Shown here: positions 1 through 9,077 of the stretch, piece by piece
How positions within the stretch are numbered: position 1 is the first letter of the stretch
Layout of the letters: each line of letters begins with the position of its first letter
Assembly (NCBI GenBank): GCA_950022495.1
Contig: CATLLJ010000008.1
Location: forward strand, 55,082 to 104,811
Reading direction: 5' to 3'
From: an uncultured bacterium
GTDB taxonomy: Bacteria; Cyanobacteriota; Vampirovibrionia; Gastranaerophilales; Gastranaerophilaceae
DNA length: 49,730 nucleotides
Made by a program: the position numbers and the translations under genes
Notes under the pieces: model-generated
Told to the model about the DNA's origin: nothing
Database searches by the model: none
What the model saw: only the letters and a program-made list of their open reading frames with translations

Positions 1-270
1 GGTGCAGGTGCTGGTGCAGCAACCGGTGCAGGAGCCGGAGCAGCTACTGGTGCAGCAACCGGTGCAGGAGCCGGAGCAGCTACTGGTGCAGGTGCTGGTG
101 CAGCAACTGGTGCAGGTGCAGGTGCAGCAACTGGTGCAGGTGCAGGAGCAGCTACTGGTGCAGGTGCAGGAGCAGCTAGTGGTGCAGGTGCTGGAGCAGC
201 TACTGGTGCAGGTGCTGGAGCAGCTAGTGGTGCAGGTGCTGGTGCAGCTAGTGGTGCAGCTACCGGAGCT
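1..270 (+). repeat. Gly/Ala-coding low-complexity repeat
   Basis: This is a tandem array of short GGTGCAGGTGCTGGTGCAGC-like units that code for Gly-Ala-Gly-Ala-Ala-Thr in the frame of the LysM gene. Serine replaces Thr in several units near the 3' end. The true repeat length is unknown because the window starts inside it. Such arrays are prone to slippage and to assembly collapse. Confidence 0.85.
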
Positions 271-921
271 AAAAAAGGTTTCTTCTCAAGAATAGGTCAA
301 GGCATCAAAAACGGCTTCAAAAAATTAGGCAAAGGTCTTAAAAATATAGGTACAAAAATTGGTAACTTCTTCAAAGGTAAAGGCGGTAAAGCAACTCTAA
401 TCGGTCTAGGTATCGCAGCCCTAATCGGCGGAGCAGCATGGTTATTCAACAAATGTTCAGGCAATAAAGCTGAAGACGCAGCACCGATTAAACCAACCCC
501 AACTGTTCCAGGCAAAGAAGAACCTGAAACTCCGGTAGAACCAGGTAAGGAAGATCCTGAAACTCCGATAGCTCCGGTTCCGGGTAAAGAAGAACCGGAA
601 GAACCAACAAAACCGGGCAAAGAAGAACCAACAAAACCGGGCAAAGAAGACCCAACTAAACCGGTAGAACCAGGCAAGGAAGAACCTGAAGCTCCAGTAA
701 ATGTTGTACCAAAAGATTACGAAGTAAAACCTGGTGACTGCGTATGGAACATCGCTAAACAACACTTAAAAGATTTAAGCAACGATCCTAATTACAAACC
801 AACCAACGCTGAAATCTTAAAACATACAAAAGAGTTAATGGAACTAAACCAATTAGTATTCGAACCAGACGGTTATCACGTAATGATTTATCCAAAACAA
901 CATCTTAAATTAGCAGCTTAA
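1..921 (+). CDS. LysM-domain protein with Gly/Ala repeat, 5' partial
   Basis: The reading frame is open from base 1, so the N-terminus is missing; 306 residues are visible. Residues 1-90 are a Gly/Ala/Thr repeat (GAGAGAATGAGA type). A Lys/Gly-rich amphipathic stretch follows (about 91-125), then a hydrophobic segment (about 133-147, LIGLGIAALIGGAAWLF), a Pro/Glu/Lys linker built from PGKEEPTKP-type repeats (about 160-235), and a C-terminal LysM-like domain starting YEVKPGDCVWNIAKQHL. LysM normally binds peptidoglycan, so a membrane-anchored, wall-binding protein is inferred. The Lys/Gly segment resembles the tail of the protein at 27009-28394. The LysM call is fairly sure; the biological role is unknown. 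The shifted frames in this repeat also look open but are shadows. Confidence 0.8.
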   Translation, partial: GAGAGAATGAGAGAATGAATGAGAGAATGAGAGAATGAGAGAATGAGAGAATGAGAGAASGAGAGAATGAGAGAASGAGAGAASGAATGAKKGFFSRIGQGIKNGFKKLGKGLKNIGTKIGNFFKGKGGKATLIGLGIAALIGGAAWLFNKCSGNKAEDAAPIKPTPTVPGKEEPETPVEPGKEDPETPIAPVPGKEEPEEPTKPGKEEPTKPGKEDPTKPVEPGKEEPEAPVNVVPKDYEVKPGDCVWNIAKQHLKDLSNDPNYKPTNAEILKHTKELMELNQLVFEPDGYHVMIYPKQHLKLAA

Positions 922-937
922 ACTCCCAAATAATAAA

Positions 938-972
938 AAAATCGACTTACCTAAAAAAGGTAAGTCGATTTT
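938..972. terminator. Bidirectional rho-independent terminator
   Basis: A 14-bp perfect stem (AAAATCGACTTACC paired with GGTAAGTCGATTTT) has a 7-base loop, with A and T runs at its two ends. It lies between the LysM gene and the convergent ABC solute-binding gene, whose stop codon overlaps its right arm, so it can serve both. Confidence 0.85.
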
Positions 973-2134
973 AATTAAATATATATTCTGTCTTTGCTTT
1001 TATATTATCAATAATTTCTCGAAAATTAACCATTACAGGTGTCGGTTCGGAGTTTTCTATTACAGATAAGAATACTTGTGCATTTAAAGGTTTCTGATTA
1101 TCCAAAAACGAAGAACTATTTGCAACATCTTTTCTTGCCGGAACAATCAATCCGCTTTGTGTAAATTTTTCAGAACTTTCTTTTGAGGAAAGATACTGCA
1201 CTAATTTTATTGCCGCATCTTTATGTTTGGAATTTTTTGAAACCGCCCATCCGGAGGCATCCATCGGAACTAAACAATTATTTGGACCGCACGGAAATTC
1301 AACAACATCCCAATCAAATTTTGCTTCTTCTCTAAATTTTGGTACCATCCAGCGTCCTGAAAGGTACATCGCTAATTTGCCCTGCAAGAACATTTGTGCC
1401 ATTGTTGCACTTGCTGCCTCTTTTTTATATGGTGCTACATGATATTTCTTCCTCAAATCAGCATAGAACTTCAAACCATTTTGGAAATTCTTATCCTCAA
1501 AATTTGAAAAATCAGTAACACCATAAGAAGTTAAATAAGGGAAGAAAAATAATGGCTCATCTTCAAAAGAAACACCAAAGATTTCAGGTCTATGAGTTAA
1601 ATTTTTAGACTTAGACAATAATTTATCCAAAGTCCAATTCTTTTGTGGCAAGCTGACATTATATTTTTTGAAAATATCTTTATTATAAAAAATTACCAGA
1701 TTAGATACATCTCTCGGTACAGCATAATTTTTATTTTGCCACGAAAGAGTTTTAATTGATTTGTCATAAAATTTATCATATTCAAAGTTATTATAATATG
1801 GAGTCAAATCCTCAAGCATACCTGCATTAGCATAAACCGGCAAATATTGATTGTTTATAAAAATAACATCAGGTGCTGTATTTGAAGCAAAAAGCAAATG
1901 TATTTTTTGAAAATAATTTTGCGGAATATGCATAAAATCTACTTTAATTTTCGGGTTATCTTTTTCAAAGTCATCCAAAACTTTTTTCAATATTTTAGTT
2001 TCAGATTCTGATCCCCATGATGCAAATTGTATGGTAGTTTTTGCGGGAAAATGATTGTTGTGATTAATAAAACTTGCACAACAAAAAATACTCGCTCCGA
2101 TTATTAAACTAATTCCTATAATTATTTTTTTCAT
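971..2134 (-). CDS. ABC transporter extracellular solute-binding protein (family 1)
   Basis: This is a 387-residue protein with an N-terminal hydrophobic export signal (MKKIIIGISLIIGASIFCC). The cysteines at its end suggest a lipoprotein, but the lipobox is not canonical. The mature part matches the family-1 (MalE/UgpB-like) sugar-binding fold: an early IQFASWGSESE strand, the PDVIFIN motif, YNKDIFKKYN, and a late GKLAMYLSGRW segment. It should capture a substrate, probably a sugar or sugar phosphate, at the outer face of the inner membrane. No permease or ATPase is next to it. An upstream TTG at 2143 would add three residues; the ATG directly before KKIII was preferred. It lies 24 bases after the gene at 2159-4366 and is probably co-transcribed. 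Confidence 0.85.
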   Translation of the reverse strand: MKKIIIGISLIIGASIFCCASFINHNNHFPAKTTIQFASWGSESETKILKKVLDDFEKDNPKIKVDFMHIPQNYFQKIHLLFASNTAPDVIFINNQYLPVYANAGMLEDLTPYYNNFEYDKFYDKSIKTLSWQNKNYAVPRDVSNLVIFYNKDIFKKYNVSLPQKNWTLDKLLSKSKNLTHRPEIFGVSFEDEPLFFFPYLTSYGVTDFSNFEDKNFQNGLKFYADLRKKYHVAPYKKEAASATMAQMFLQGKLAMYLSGRWMVPKFREEAKFDWDVVEFPCGPNNCLVPMDASGWAVSKNSKHKDAAIKLVQYLSSKESSEKFTQSGLIVPARKDVANSSSFLDNQKPLNAQVFLSVIENSEPTPVMVNFREIIDNIKAKTEYIFN

Positions 2135-2158
2135 TATTAACAAAAATTTTGACTAAAG

Positions 2159-4366
2159 TTAGATTTCAACAAGTGTGCCCATTTTTTCTTTTGAAACATC
2201 AACTAAACATTTGAAACCGTCAACTTTTACAATATAAACTGAACCATAATCATGTCTTACCTGAATAGGTTTGTTAACAATATAATCAAATTTCTTTAAA
2301 ATAACTGTATCATTATTGTTTCTGCCAACGAGTGCTGAAACACCATCTATGTTAACAAGATAAAAACCTTTATTATCGTCAATATTATAACCTGATTTTA
2401 CAATTACGCCGTTTGCATAATTAGAAGAATCTGATTTAATCATCGGGTTAGAAGCTCTTGATATAGGGTTTGTAACTCCTGAACGATTTGTATTAGCAGA
2501 TGTTCCAACATGAGACAGGGTATCTGCAATCATAGATGTTCTTTCTTGTTCAGAATCTAAAATTGATAAGTACTCATCAAGTGAAGATAATACGTAATTT
2601 TCATTCTGTTTTTCCATTTTCATTTCCCCATTATTAGTCAAATATTTGTTTTCTGTGATTGCCTTTAATAAATCAGGCATTTCGGCATTAGAATTATTTG
2701 AGCTTCTTTTAGTTACACTTAAAGGTGAATTTTTTAATTTAACAAATTTACCTTCTTCCATTTTTTGAGATGGTCTTTTAGCGGACAACATATTTCTATT
2801 TGTCTCTTTCAAATTCAAAGATTTACCAAAAGACTTCAATTTAACATTATTAATTGAATTCATAATAGCATCATCTTCAGACATTAAAGCATTCATTACA
2901 TCTGCAGGCGGTTCCAGACTAGGAGTTTGAGACAATGCATGCTCCATTTGTGAAATTTTTGCCTGCAATTTAGAATTGATATTTGTATCTTTATTTTCCG
3001 GTATATTATTGATACTGTCCAAAACTGTCTTCAAATTCTTACCGGATGCAGGTTTTGCAGGTACAGTATTATTTAAAGCAGTTTTTGGTTTGTTAACAGT
3101 TTTTGGAGCATCTATTTTTGGTTCAACAATAGCTTTTTTTGTTCCTGAAAGGTCTGTAACGTATGTAGCATCCTTACTTTGTGACTGCTTATTAATCTGA
3201 TTATCTTTTTCGGTATAAGATTTAAATCTTTCCTGCCAGTTTAAACCTTCAGCATTCATTATATTCTGATATTCGCGTTTAACCATTCTGCGTTTATTCT
3301 TTTCAGATAAATCAAAGAAATTTGGAGTTTCAGGAGTATGTTTGATTGATTTTTTCAGAATTTCTTTCATCAATAAGAACAATAACACGCCGCAGCCTGC
3401 CATTAACCAGATTGGAAAATGGTTTGGAGCTGAAGATTTTTTATCTTGAGGTAAAGTTTTTTCCGAATTGTTGTCAACAACCGGTGTATTTTTTTCATTT
3501 GAATTTACAACCGGAGTCGGATTTTCTTTAACAATATCGTGCGTAATTCTTGGTTCTAAATCAATTTGACGTTTACCCTGTTCATCAAATTTCATTTTTG
3601 GTACGTAATTGTCAACTTGTTCTGCAACTTTAGGCTGAACATTATTTTGAACCACAGGTTTCGGGGTTTCTGTTTTAACTTTTTGCGGTTCAATTTTAGG
3701 TTTTACCGGTTCAGATTTTGCTTTTGGTACTGAAACTGGAGTAAAACTTATTTTCGGGGCTGCTTTTTCAGCAGGTTTAGTTTGTGCAGGCTTGTTATTC
3801 TGTGGCTGCACAGTAGTGTTTTGTTTTTGAACAGCAGGTTTTGGCTGCTCTTGAACTTTTGGTTTAGACTGTTCAACTTTTTTTGTAGTTTCTTGAGAAC
3901 TTACATGTGATACAGGTTTGACATTATTATTTTGAGCGATTAATGCTTTATAATCCTTCTGAGCCTGAGTCAGAGGAGAAGATTTTTTCATATAAGTTCT
4001 GATATTGATAGGTTTTGTAGTTTCAAAAGTAATCTTTGTATAACCGCCGATACCGTCATCAACATTTTTTACATTAACATTGGTAACTAAATCCTTAACT
4101 CCGCCGATGCCAGGGGCAGCAGTGCCGGCACCTGACACATTTGGCAGTAATATTACGTAGCGATTGTTAGATTTTCGTGTTACGACAGAATTATTTGAAT
4201 CACCGGTTGTGTAAAATGTAACATCAATAGCATCCGCAGCAGCAGACTTTCTTACATCTACCTGTGTAAGACTGTTAGCACTATTTGCCTGTACTACATC
4301 TATCCCTATTATTAATGCTCCAAGAAGGACTGCAATTATAATATTTTTCTTATTTATCATCTTCAT
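2159..4366 (-). CDS. Large Pro/Lys-rich membrane protein with AMIN-like N-terminus
   Basis: This is a 735-residue protein I cannot assign to a named family. A signal or anchor segment (about residues 7-27) is followed by a beta-rich domain (about 32-125) that resembles AMIN domains of secretin and amidase proteins. Next comes a long Pro/Lys/Gln/Val linker (about 150-310), one clear membrane helix (about 316-336, PIWLMAGCGVLLFLLM), a charged region predicted disordered, and a small beta-rich C-terminal domain (about 660-735). The linker is long enough to span a periplasm, which suggests an envelope-spanning role, possibly in pilus, secretion or division machinery. ATG at 4366 and ATG at 4360 are both possible starts. 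The AMIN likeness is by eye only. Confidence 0.75.
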   Translation of the reverse strand: MKMINKKNIIIAVLLGALIIGIDVVQANSANSLTQVDVRKSAAADAIDVTFYTTGDSNNSVVTRKSNNRYVILLPNVSGAGTAAPGIGGVKDLVTNVNVKNVDDGIGGYTKITFETTKPINIRTYMKKSSPLTQAQKDYKALIAQNNNVKPVSHVSSQETTKKVEQSKPKVQEQPKPAVQKQNTTVQPQNNKPAQTKPAEKAAPKISFTPVSVPKAKSEPVKPKIEPQKVKTETPKPVVQNNVQPKVAEQVDNYVPKMKFDEQGKRQIDLEPRITHDIVKENPTPVVNSNEKNTPVVDNNSEKTLPQDKKSSAPNHFPIWLMAGCGVLLFLLMKEILKKSIKHTPETPNFFDLSEKNKRRMVKREYQNIMNAEGLNWQERFKSYTEKDNQINKQSQSKDATYVTDLSGTKKAIVEPKIDAPKTVNKPKTALNNTVPAKPASGKNLKTVLDSINNIPENKDTNINSKLQAKISQMEHALSQTPSLEPPADVMNALMSEDDAIMNSINNVKLKSFGKSLNLKETNRNMLSAKRPSQKMEEGKFVKLKNSPLSVTKRSSNNSNAEMPDLLKAITENKYLTNNGEMKMEKQNENYVLSSLDEYLSILDSEQERTSMIADTLSHVGTSANTNRSGVTNPISRASNPMIKSDSSNYANGVIVKSGYNIDDNKGFYLVNIDGVSALVGRNNNDTVILKKFDYIVNKPIQVRHDYGSVYIVKVDGFKCLVDVSKEKMGTLVEI

Positions 4367-4449
4367 TAATCTACAATTACACTACCACTTATATAATACC
4401 CGATAGTAAAAAAAATTGCTAGTTTCTTAAAAAAAATCATGATTTATGT

Positions 4450-4455
4450 TACAAT
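4450..4455 (+). promoter_or_regulatory. -10 box of era, predicted leaderless
   Basis: TACAAT ends exactly 6 bases before the era ATG and is preceded by TGT (an extended -10 pattern). There is no Shine-Dalgarno and no good -35. Transcription starting 6-7 bases downstream would begin at or next to the A of the ATG. The same spacing recurs at many other first genes in the window. Confidence 0.65.
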
Positions 4456-4461
4456 AACTTT

Positions 4462-5352
4462 ATGAAAAGCGGATTTGTTGCAATAATAGGACGTCCTAAT
4501 GTAGGAAAATCAACACTTTTGAACCAAATTCTGGGTCAAAAAATTGTTATAACTACTGACAAGGCTCAAACTACAAGAAAAAGAATTAAAGGTATTTACA
4601 CAACAGAAGAAGGTCAAATCGTATTTGTTGATACTCCCGGTGTTCATAAGCCTTTAAACAAACTCGGCGAGTTTTTATTAGACGAAGCAAAAATCGCGGT
4701 TCCTGATGCTGATGTAATTTTATTTCTTGTTGACGGTTCTGATCCTGCAGGCAAAGGCGACAAATGGATTGCACAAAACCTTTTGCAGACAAAAATTCCT
4801 ATCATTATTGTTATGAACAAGGTTGATAAAATTAAAAAACCAGAAAAAATCGAAGAAAATCTTTTATCATATAAAACTTTATTCAATGAAAATCTTCCTG
4901 TAGTAAAAATTTCTGCAAAAACAGGAAGAAATATTGACACGTTAATAAAAAATATTTATAAAAAGATGCCTGAAGGAGAACCGCTTTATCCTGAAGATAT
5001 TGTTACTGAAGAGACTATGCGAGATGTAACAGAAGAAGTTATTCGTGAAAAAATCTTGCTGAATACTTCTGATGAAATTCCACATTCAGTTGCAGTAAAA
5101 GTTACCAATTATATGGAACAGGAAGAGATTGACAAAATCTATGCCACAATTTATTGCGAACAAAAAAGTCAAAAAGGTATTCTCATCGGCAAAGGCGGCA
5201 GCCTTCTTAAAAAAATCGGCACTGAAGCCCGTCTTGAATTAGAAAAAATTGTAGAGAAAAAAGTTTATCTTCAACTTGAAGTAAAAGTTGAAAAAGATTG
5301 GCGTAAAAAAGATAAAGTTCTAAAGAACTTCGGTTATCAGCAAGAAAACTAA
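4462..5352 (+). CDS. era: GTPase Era
   Basis: At 296 residues this is full length for Era, the GTPase that binds 16S rRNA during 30S subunit maturation. Visible motifs are the P-loop GRPNVGKS (10-17), switch region with DTPG (57-60), NKVD (119-122), SAK (151-153), and a C-terminal KH domain with GILIGKGG (239-246). The protein is cytosolic and acts at the assembling small subunit. It stands alone, convergent with the small gene at 5364-5870. The ATG follows a -10-like hexamer by 6 bases, so the mRNA is probably leaderless. The identification is certain. Confidence 0.98.
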   Translation: MKSGFVAIIGRPNVGKSTLLNQILGQKIVITTDKAQTTRKRIKGIYTTEEGQIVFVDTPGVHKPLNKLGEFLLDEAKIAVPDADVILFLVDGSDPAGKGDKWIAQNLLQTKIPIIIVMNKVDKIKKPEKIEENLLSYKTLFNENLPVVKISAKTGRNIDTLIKNIYKKMPEGEPLYPEDIVTEETMRDVTEEVIREKILLNTSDEIPHSVAVKVTNYMEQEEIDKIYATIYCEQKSQKGILIGKGGSLLKKIGTEARLELEKIVEKKVYLQLEVKVEKDWRKKDKVLKNFGYQQEN

Positions 5353-5363
5353 TTCACAAATTA

Positions 5364-5870
5364 TTAGTAATTTAATGTTCTTAAAGTTTCAATTGTTTGG
5401 AATTTGCTGATTTCTTTTAAATATTGTTCTAAAGCTTTATATCCGTTATAAATTTCATTAGAAACAGAAGCATAACGGCTTGCTTCTAAGTATTTTAACT
5501 CTTTAACTCTTATTAAAAGGATATTATCAGAATCATTTCTTAATGCTGTATCTTCAGCAACTGACCATTTTTGCAAAAGTGCTAATTCATCATACATTTG
5601 TTTCATTGTAGTGAATTCTAAAACATTAAAATCATATTTTTCTAATAATGATTTTTCAACATTGGAGATTCGGCTCATACATGCCTGAAATTTGAAAACT
5701 TTTTTAATAATCAAATAATTATCTGCAATTCTTTTGTGAGAAGCCGGCACATTATTTTTAGCTAACAATGCGGCAAAAGAACGAGAAGTAAAAGTATCAT
5801 TAGAATTTGAAAATACACTTTTGGAAGTTACATCAAAAGTAGATTGTTTTTGCATAGTTTGTTCTAACAT
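5364..5870 (-). CDS. Small helical protein of unknown function
   Basis: This is a 168-residue protein of unrecognised family. The ATG at 5870 (MLEQTMQKQSTFD) was chosen because GGAGGA lies 4 bases upstream; a longer frame to 5930 lacks a ribosome site. After about 30 Ser/Thr/Asn-rich residues the rest is predicted helical, with alternating charged and hydrophobic residues (for example KSLLEKYDFNVLEF and DSDNILLIRVKELKYLEASR). There is no signal peptide or membrane segment, so it is probably cytosolic. It converges on era, leaving 11 bases and no evident terminator. Confidence 0.7.
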   Translation of the reverse strand: MLEQTMQKQSTFDVTSKSVFSNSNDTFTSRSFAALLAKNNVPASHKRIADNYLIIKKVFKFQACMSRISNVEKSLLEKYDFNVLEFTTMKQMYDELALLQKWSVAEDTALRNDSDNILLIRVKELKYLEASRYASVSNEIYNGYKALEQYLKEISKFQTIETLRTLNY

Positions 5871-5980
5871 TCTTCCTCCAATACATTGATGATAGATTAA
5901 TGGAAATAATTTGTCATGATATTTTGTCAAATTGTTTACATTTGTTAAAATATATTTTCCAAATAAAAATATAAATAACC

Positions 5981-6352
5981 GTGTCGAACTATCTTACAAT
6001 CTGTTCAGAATATTTTTATATATACAGTGAGCTAATAGTAATTTGTATTTTATTAAAATTAGTCTATAATAAAGAAATGATTATATTTATTTTTGCAATA
6101 ATTCCTGCAATACTACTTTTTTCATTTTTAAATACTAAGTTTATATATAAAATTTTCTGTAGTATGGCATTTTATATTATAAATCTTATTATTGCAGAAA
6201 TATTTAGTAATATTGTTTTCAATGCTTATTGCAGTTTAACTGATCAAATAGGATATAATTGGATAACAGATATTATTCGCATAATATCAAATATATCAGA
6301 CCCATTATTTATTATTATTATTACTGCAGTTATGATATATATTAGGAAGTAG
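5981..6352 (+). CDS. Small integral membrane protein
   Basis: This is a 123-residue hydrophobic protein with three or four predicted membrane helices (among them LIVICILLKLVY, MIIFIFAIIPAILLFSFL and DPLFIIIITAVMIYI). The start is uncertain: GTG at 5981 has TATAAA 5 bases upstream and no Shine-Dalgarno, and an internal ATG is possible. It ends 4 bases from the convergent DUF6973-like gene at 6357-7079. That position would suit an immunity-type membrane protein, but this is inference only; no family was recognised. Confidence 0.5.
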   Translation: MSNYLTICSEYFYIYSELIVICILLKLVYNKEMIIFIFAIIPAILLFSFLNTKFIYKIFCSMAFYIINLIIAEIFSNIVFNAYCSLTDQIGYNWITDIIRIISNISDPLFIIIITAVMIYIRK

Positions 6353-6356
6353 ATAT

Positions 6357-7079
6357 TTACAAATTTCTATTAAGAATATTTTCTGTATATCTAGAATTTT
6401 TTTCAAAATCATTCAAAAGAACTTCTAACAATTTAACTCTTGAAATATTTGGATATTTTTTTGCATAATTTCTGCCAATTTCATTATTTAATTGATCTAG
6501 GGCTGTATCATAAGCACCACTTCCTGTATTACTAAAATGTAATATTTCATTTAAATCACCAAGTTTTTTGGCATGTTTTTGTCCTAAATTCCTTGCATAA
6601 ATAGCACTTACATATTGATGTCTTATATCATTTGAATACCTTTTAGGGAAAAGCGTTTTTTCCCTTAAAAAATCTCCTACCTCCTTTTCCAGTTTTTTAT
6701 TTAAATTATTATAATATGCATAATTTTTAAAATTTGGTATCGCTGTTTCAAAATTATTAATATAGATATTTAGTGGTTTGTTAAACTCTTTGTCTATTGG
6801 TTTTAAATTTGCCGCAGCTCCGGTTAATACCCCACCTGACTTTGACCTATAATGAGCTTTTAATTCTGTACCATCTGCTCTTTTATACGCATGAACATAC
6901 ACAACATCATCAGAAGCTGCAATATCTGCATTTCTCGGAATACCAATATTACTCAATTGGTAATCTATTGCTTTTTCATGGGTTCGGAACTCCTCTCCCG
7001 TCATTTGTCCAATATCTTCCCTAGTAAAAATTCGATTATCATTTGCTACTTCATTAAAAAATTCTCTTAGATTTGACAT
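6357..7079 (-). CDS. Putative toxin with IFTxEDI motif and DUF6973-like C-terminal domain
   Basis: This 240-residue protein starts at an ATG with upstream GAAAGGA. Residues 17-49 hold a motif (IFTREDIGQMTGEEF, then HEKAIDYQLSNIGIP) that recurs twice in the lipase-like protein at 12058-13248. Residues 59-83 carry a VYVHAYKRADGTELKAHYRS segment, a kind I recall from bacterial surface and effector proteins. The C-terminal domain has spaced conserved-looking residues: R153-H154, G174-D175, N177-E178, D195, N198-N199 and G202-R203. That pattern resembles DUF6973, a domain found at the ends of polymorphic-toxin and phage-like proteins. No signal peptide is visible, so delivery would need a dedicated system. 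The toxin role is inferred; the motif sharing is directly visible. Confidence 0.65.
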   Translation of the reverse strand: MSNLREFFNEVANDNRIFTREDIGQMTGEEFRTHEKAIDYQLSNIGIPRNADIAASDDVVYVHAYKRADGTELKAHYRSKSGGVLTGAAANLKPIDKEFNKPLNIYINNFETAIPNFKNYAYYNNLNKKLEKEVGDFLREKTLFPKRYSNDIRHQYVSAIYARNLGQKHAKKLGDLNEILHFSNTGSGAYDTALDQLNNEIGRNYAKKYPNISRVKLLEVLLNDFEKNSRYTENILNRNL

Positions 7080-7142
7080 ATTTATTTTCCTTTCTTTTCA
7101 TTAACATGTACTTTCTTATTTTAAAATATTTTTCAAATTCTA

Positions 7143-7180
7143 CAAGTCCGTATTTTTACGTACGTAAAAATACGGACTTG
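7143..7180. repeat. 38-bp perfect palindrome, copy 1
   Basis: Each arm is 19 bases (CAAGTCCGTATTTTTACGT and its exact complement) with no loop. A near-identical copy lies at 9078-9116, and the two flank the TPR gene at 7385-8944. The flank CTTGACAG on the right of copy 1 matches the complement of the left flank of copy 2, so the copies are inverted relative to each other. The rest of 7080-7384 is intergenic and holds this palindrome and the hairpins at 7298-7345. Confidence 0.9.
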
Positions 7181-7297
7181 ACAGATTACAAAGCTCTTTT
7201 GGCAAGCCCAAAACAATCATTTTTTAATGTAAAAATCTGCAAAATCATGAACAAATCATGTTGACTTTTGTCTAAAAAAACTTAAATTTATCATGGT

Positions 7298-7345
7298 AAA
7301 AATCATACGAAAGTATGAATTTTTTATCGCAAAAATGTGATAAAA
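7298..7345 (+). other. Two adjacent hairpins upstream of the TPR gene
   Basis: The first hairpin is CATAC-GAAA-GTATG at 7304-7317, with A-rich and T-rich flanks that extend the stem, followed by a T run: a terminator-like structure with a tetraloop. The second is TTTTATCGCA-AAAA-TGTGATAAAA (7322-7345 approximately, one G-U pair). They lie just before the TPR gene. They could be a terminator or attenuator, or simply local palindromes; no riboswitch class was recognised. Confidence 0.5.
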
Positions 7346-7384
7346 ATAATATATATATCGGACTGGAGAGTAGGCAAGCAGAAT

Positions 7385-8944
7385 ATGGGTTTAAGTTTAA
7401 ATAACATATACCAGAGACCTTATGTCAAGCAGGACAATCGCCCTGCCGTAAAACGCCGTGCCGACGACGAAAAATCTTCTGCTGCAAACGCTCAACGGGA
7501 ACAAGAATCCAACCAGAACTCCCAGAGTAAAGGTTTACAGTATGTAGAACAGAAAAAACCAACATATACTCCGGCTTATGAACAAAAATTTACTGTACCT
7601 GCTCAAACAGGTTACAGCAATGTAAATATCAACAAATCAGGAAATACTGCACCTCAACATAATGTCGCAGCTCCCGTTCAGAACAATGCTGCTACGCAAA
7701 ATCAGATTGACAGCAAGATAAATATCGCTCAAATTCTTAAGGATTTTAACAACACTGCAATCGCAATCGGTACCCCTGTAGACTTAAAAGAAGAAGTTGA
7801 CGGATATATTTCTCTTATTGAAAAACAGGTTAGAAAAGACAATCCAAATACAAAACTTGTTAAATCTAATTTAAAAAATGCTGCAACAATTTTAGACAGA
7901 CATATTTCAGAAACTTTAAACAAAGAATCAAAAGTTGTTGAAAACTGGGTTGATACATTATTTTTACAAAAAGTAGATTTCAAATATAACGAAGATGATA
8001 TCAACGAAAGATTTCTTGTAAAATTTCCGGATGGTTCTAACAGCCAGACCAAACGCAGCGAGGAGCTTCAAGAAACCTCACAAACAGAATCAGTACCACA
8101 AGCGGCAAAAGAAGAAAATTCTAATGTAATCCCGATTTCTGTTGCAGGTCAAACAGGTTCGACTAAAATTCCGCAGGACAAGCAGTTAAAATCTCTGTTT
8201 ATTCAAGCGAAAAAATATGCTTATGCTAACGATCCAGAAAAAGCAATTAAATCATTTGAACAAGCCCTAAACCGTGCAATGGAAATTGATGATACCGAAA
8301 CATCAGGAAAAATTTACTATGAAGTCGGTAAAATTTATGACGACCACGACTATTTAGCTCAAGCATTAAAAAGCTACAACCAGTCAATAAAATTATCAAC
8401 AGATGAAAATGTCAAAACAAAAGCACACTATTCAATGGCACAAATCTATGATGATGTAAATCAGATTACACCGGCACTTGACCATTACGTAAGCACAGTT
8501 TCTTTTGCAGGAGAAGCAGAAAATCTTCCTGCTCAATCCGCATCACTTACCAAAATTGGTAATATTTACACTGATATGTATGAAAAAGAAGCGTTTGATT
8601 ATTACGAAGTAGCATCAGGTTTGGCTGCAGAAACTAAAAATTATAACCTTAGAGGTTTTGTAGATTCTAACACCGCAAATGCATATACAAAATTTGATGA
8701 ACCTGAAAAGGCATTAAAATCATACTCTAATGCGGTTAAAAATTATACAACAGCAGAATCTCCTGTAAAAACTGCACAAAACTATCTTGCAGCTGCGGAT
8801 ATTATGGTGGAATTTAACAGCTTGAACAAAGCATACAATCTTCTTTCTAAAGCTCAAAAATATGCCCGTCAAACTGAAAACGTAAACTTGATGAATGAAA
8901 TCAATACAAAAATGCGTCAAATTCAGGCAATGAATGTAAAATAG
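7385..8944 (+). CDS. TPR-repeat protein
   Basis: This 519-residue protein uses the ATG at 7385 (MGLSLNNIYQRPYVKQDN); the frame extends upstream to a GTG at 7337, but that stretch is AT-rich and does not look coding. Residues 1-110 are polar and disordered (Gln/Asn/Pro-rich). A helical region (about 115-215) contains LNKESKVVENWVDTLFLQ, and a second linker follows. From about 268 to the end there are tandem tetratricopeptide repeats (for example DPEKAIKSFEQALNRAMEI, YLAQALKSYNQSIKLS, EKALKSYSNAVKNY). TPRs bind protein partners; the partner is unknown. There is no signal peptide. The gene is flanked by inverted copies of a 38-bp palindrome. Confidence 0.85.
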   Translation: MGLSLNNIYQRPYVKQDNRPAVKRRADDEKSSAANAQREQESNQNSQSKGLQYVEQKKPTYTPAYEQKFTVPAQTGYSNVNINKSGNTAPQHNVAAPVQNNAATQNQIDSKINIAQILKDFNNTAIAIGTPVDLKEEVDGYISLIEKQVRKDNPNTKLVKSNLKNAATILDRHISETLNKESKVVENWVDTLFLQKVDFKYNEDDINERFLVKFPDGSNSQTKRSEELQETSQTESVPQAAKEENSNVIPISVAGQTGSTKIPQDKQLKSLFIQAKKYAYANDPEKAIKSFEQALNRAMEIDDTETSGKIYYEVGKIYDDHDYLAQALKSYNQSIKLSTDENVKTKAHYSMAQIYDDVNQITPALDHYVSTVSFAGEAENLPAQSASLTKIGNIYTDMYEKEAFDYYEVASGLAAETKNYNLRGFVDSNTANAYTKFDEPEKALKSYSNAVKNYTTAESPVKTAQNYLAAADIMVEFNSLNKAYNLLSKAQKYARQTENVNLMNEINTKMRQIQAMNVK

Positions 8945-9077
8945 GGGCTGAAGGGGTAATATAAAGTTTTCAATATAGTGTTTGTTAAGCAAAAAATTTA
9001 CAAAATCTTTGTAAGTTTTTTGCAATTTGACGTAGAAAATTTTCTCGAAACCTTTTCGTAGCCTGGGAAAACGCTGT

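Noticed and set aside
297-765. Two minus-strand open frames opposite the LysM gene
   Set aside because: They are mirror frames of the Pro/Glu/Lys and Gly/Ala repeats; the plus-strand frame has the LysM domain, ribosome-compatible continuity and a terminator.
5981-6352. Confident annotation of the membrane frame as an immunity gene
   Set aside because: Only position and hydrophobicity support it; the start codon is uncertain.
7073-7264. 63-residue plus-strand frame
   Set aside because: It runs through the 38-bp palindrome, has no ribosome site and no protein-like composition.
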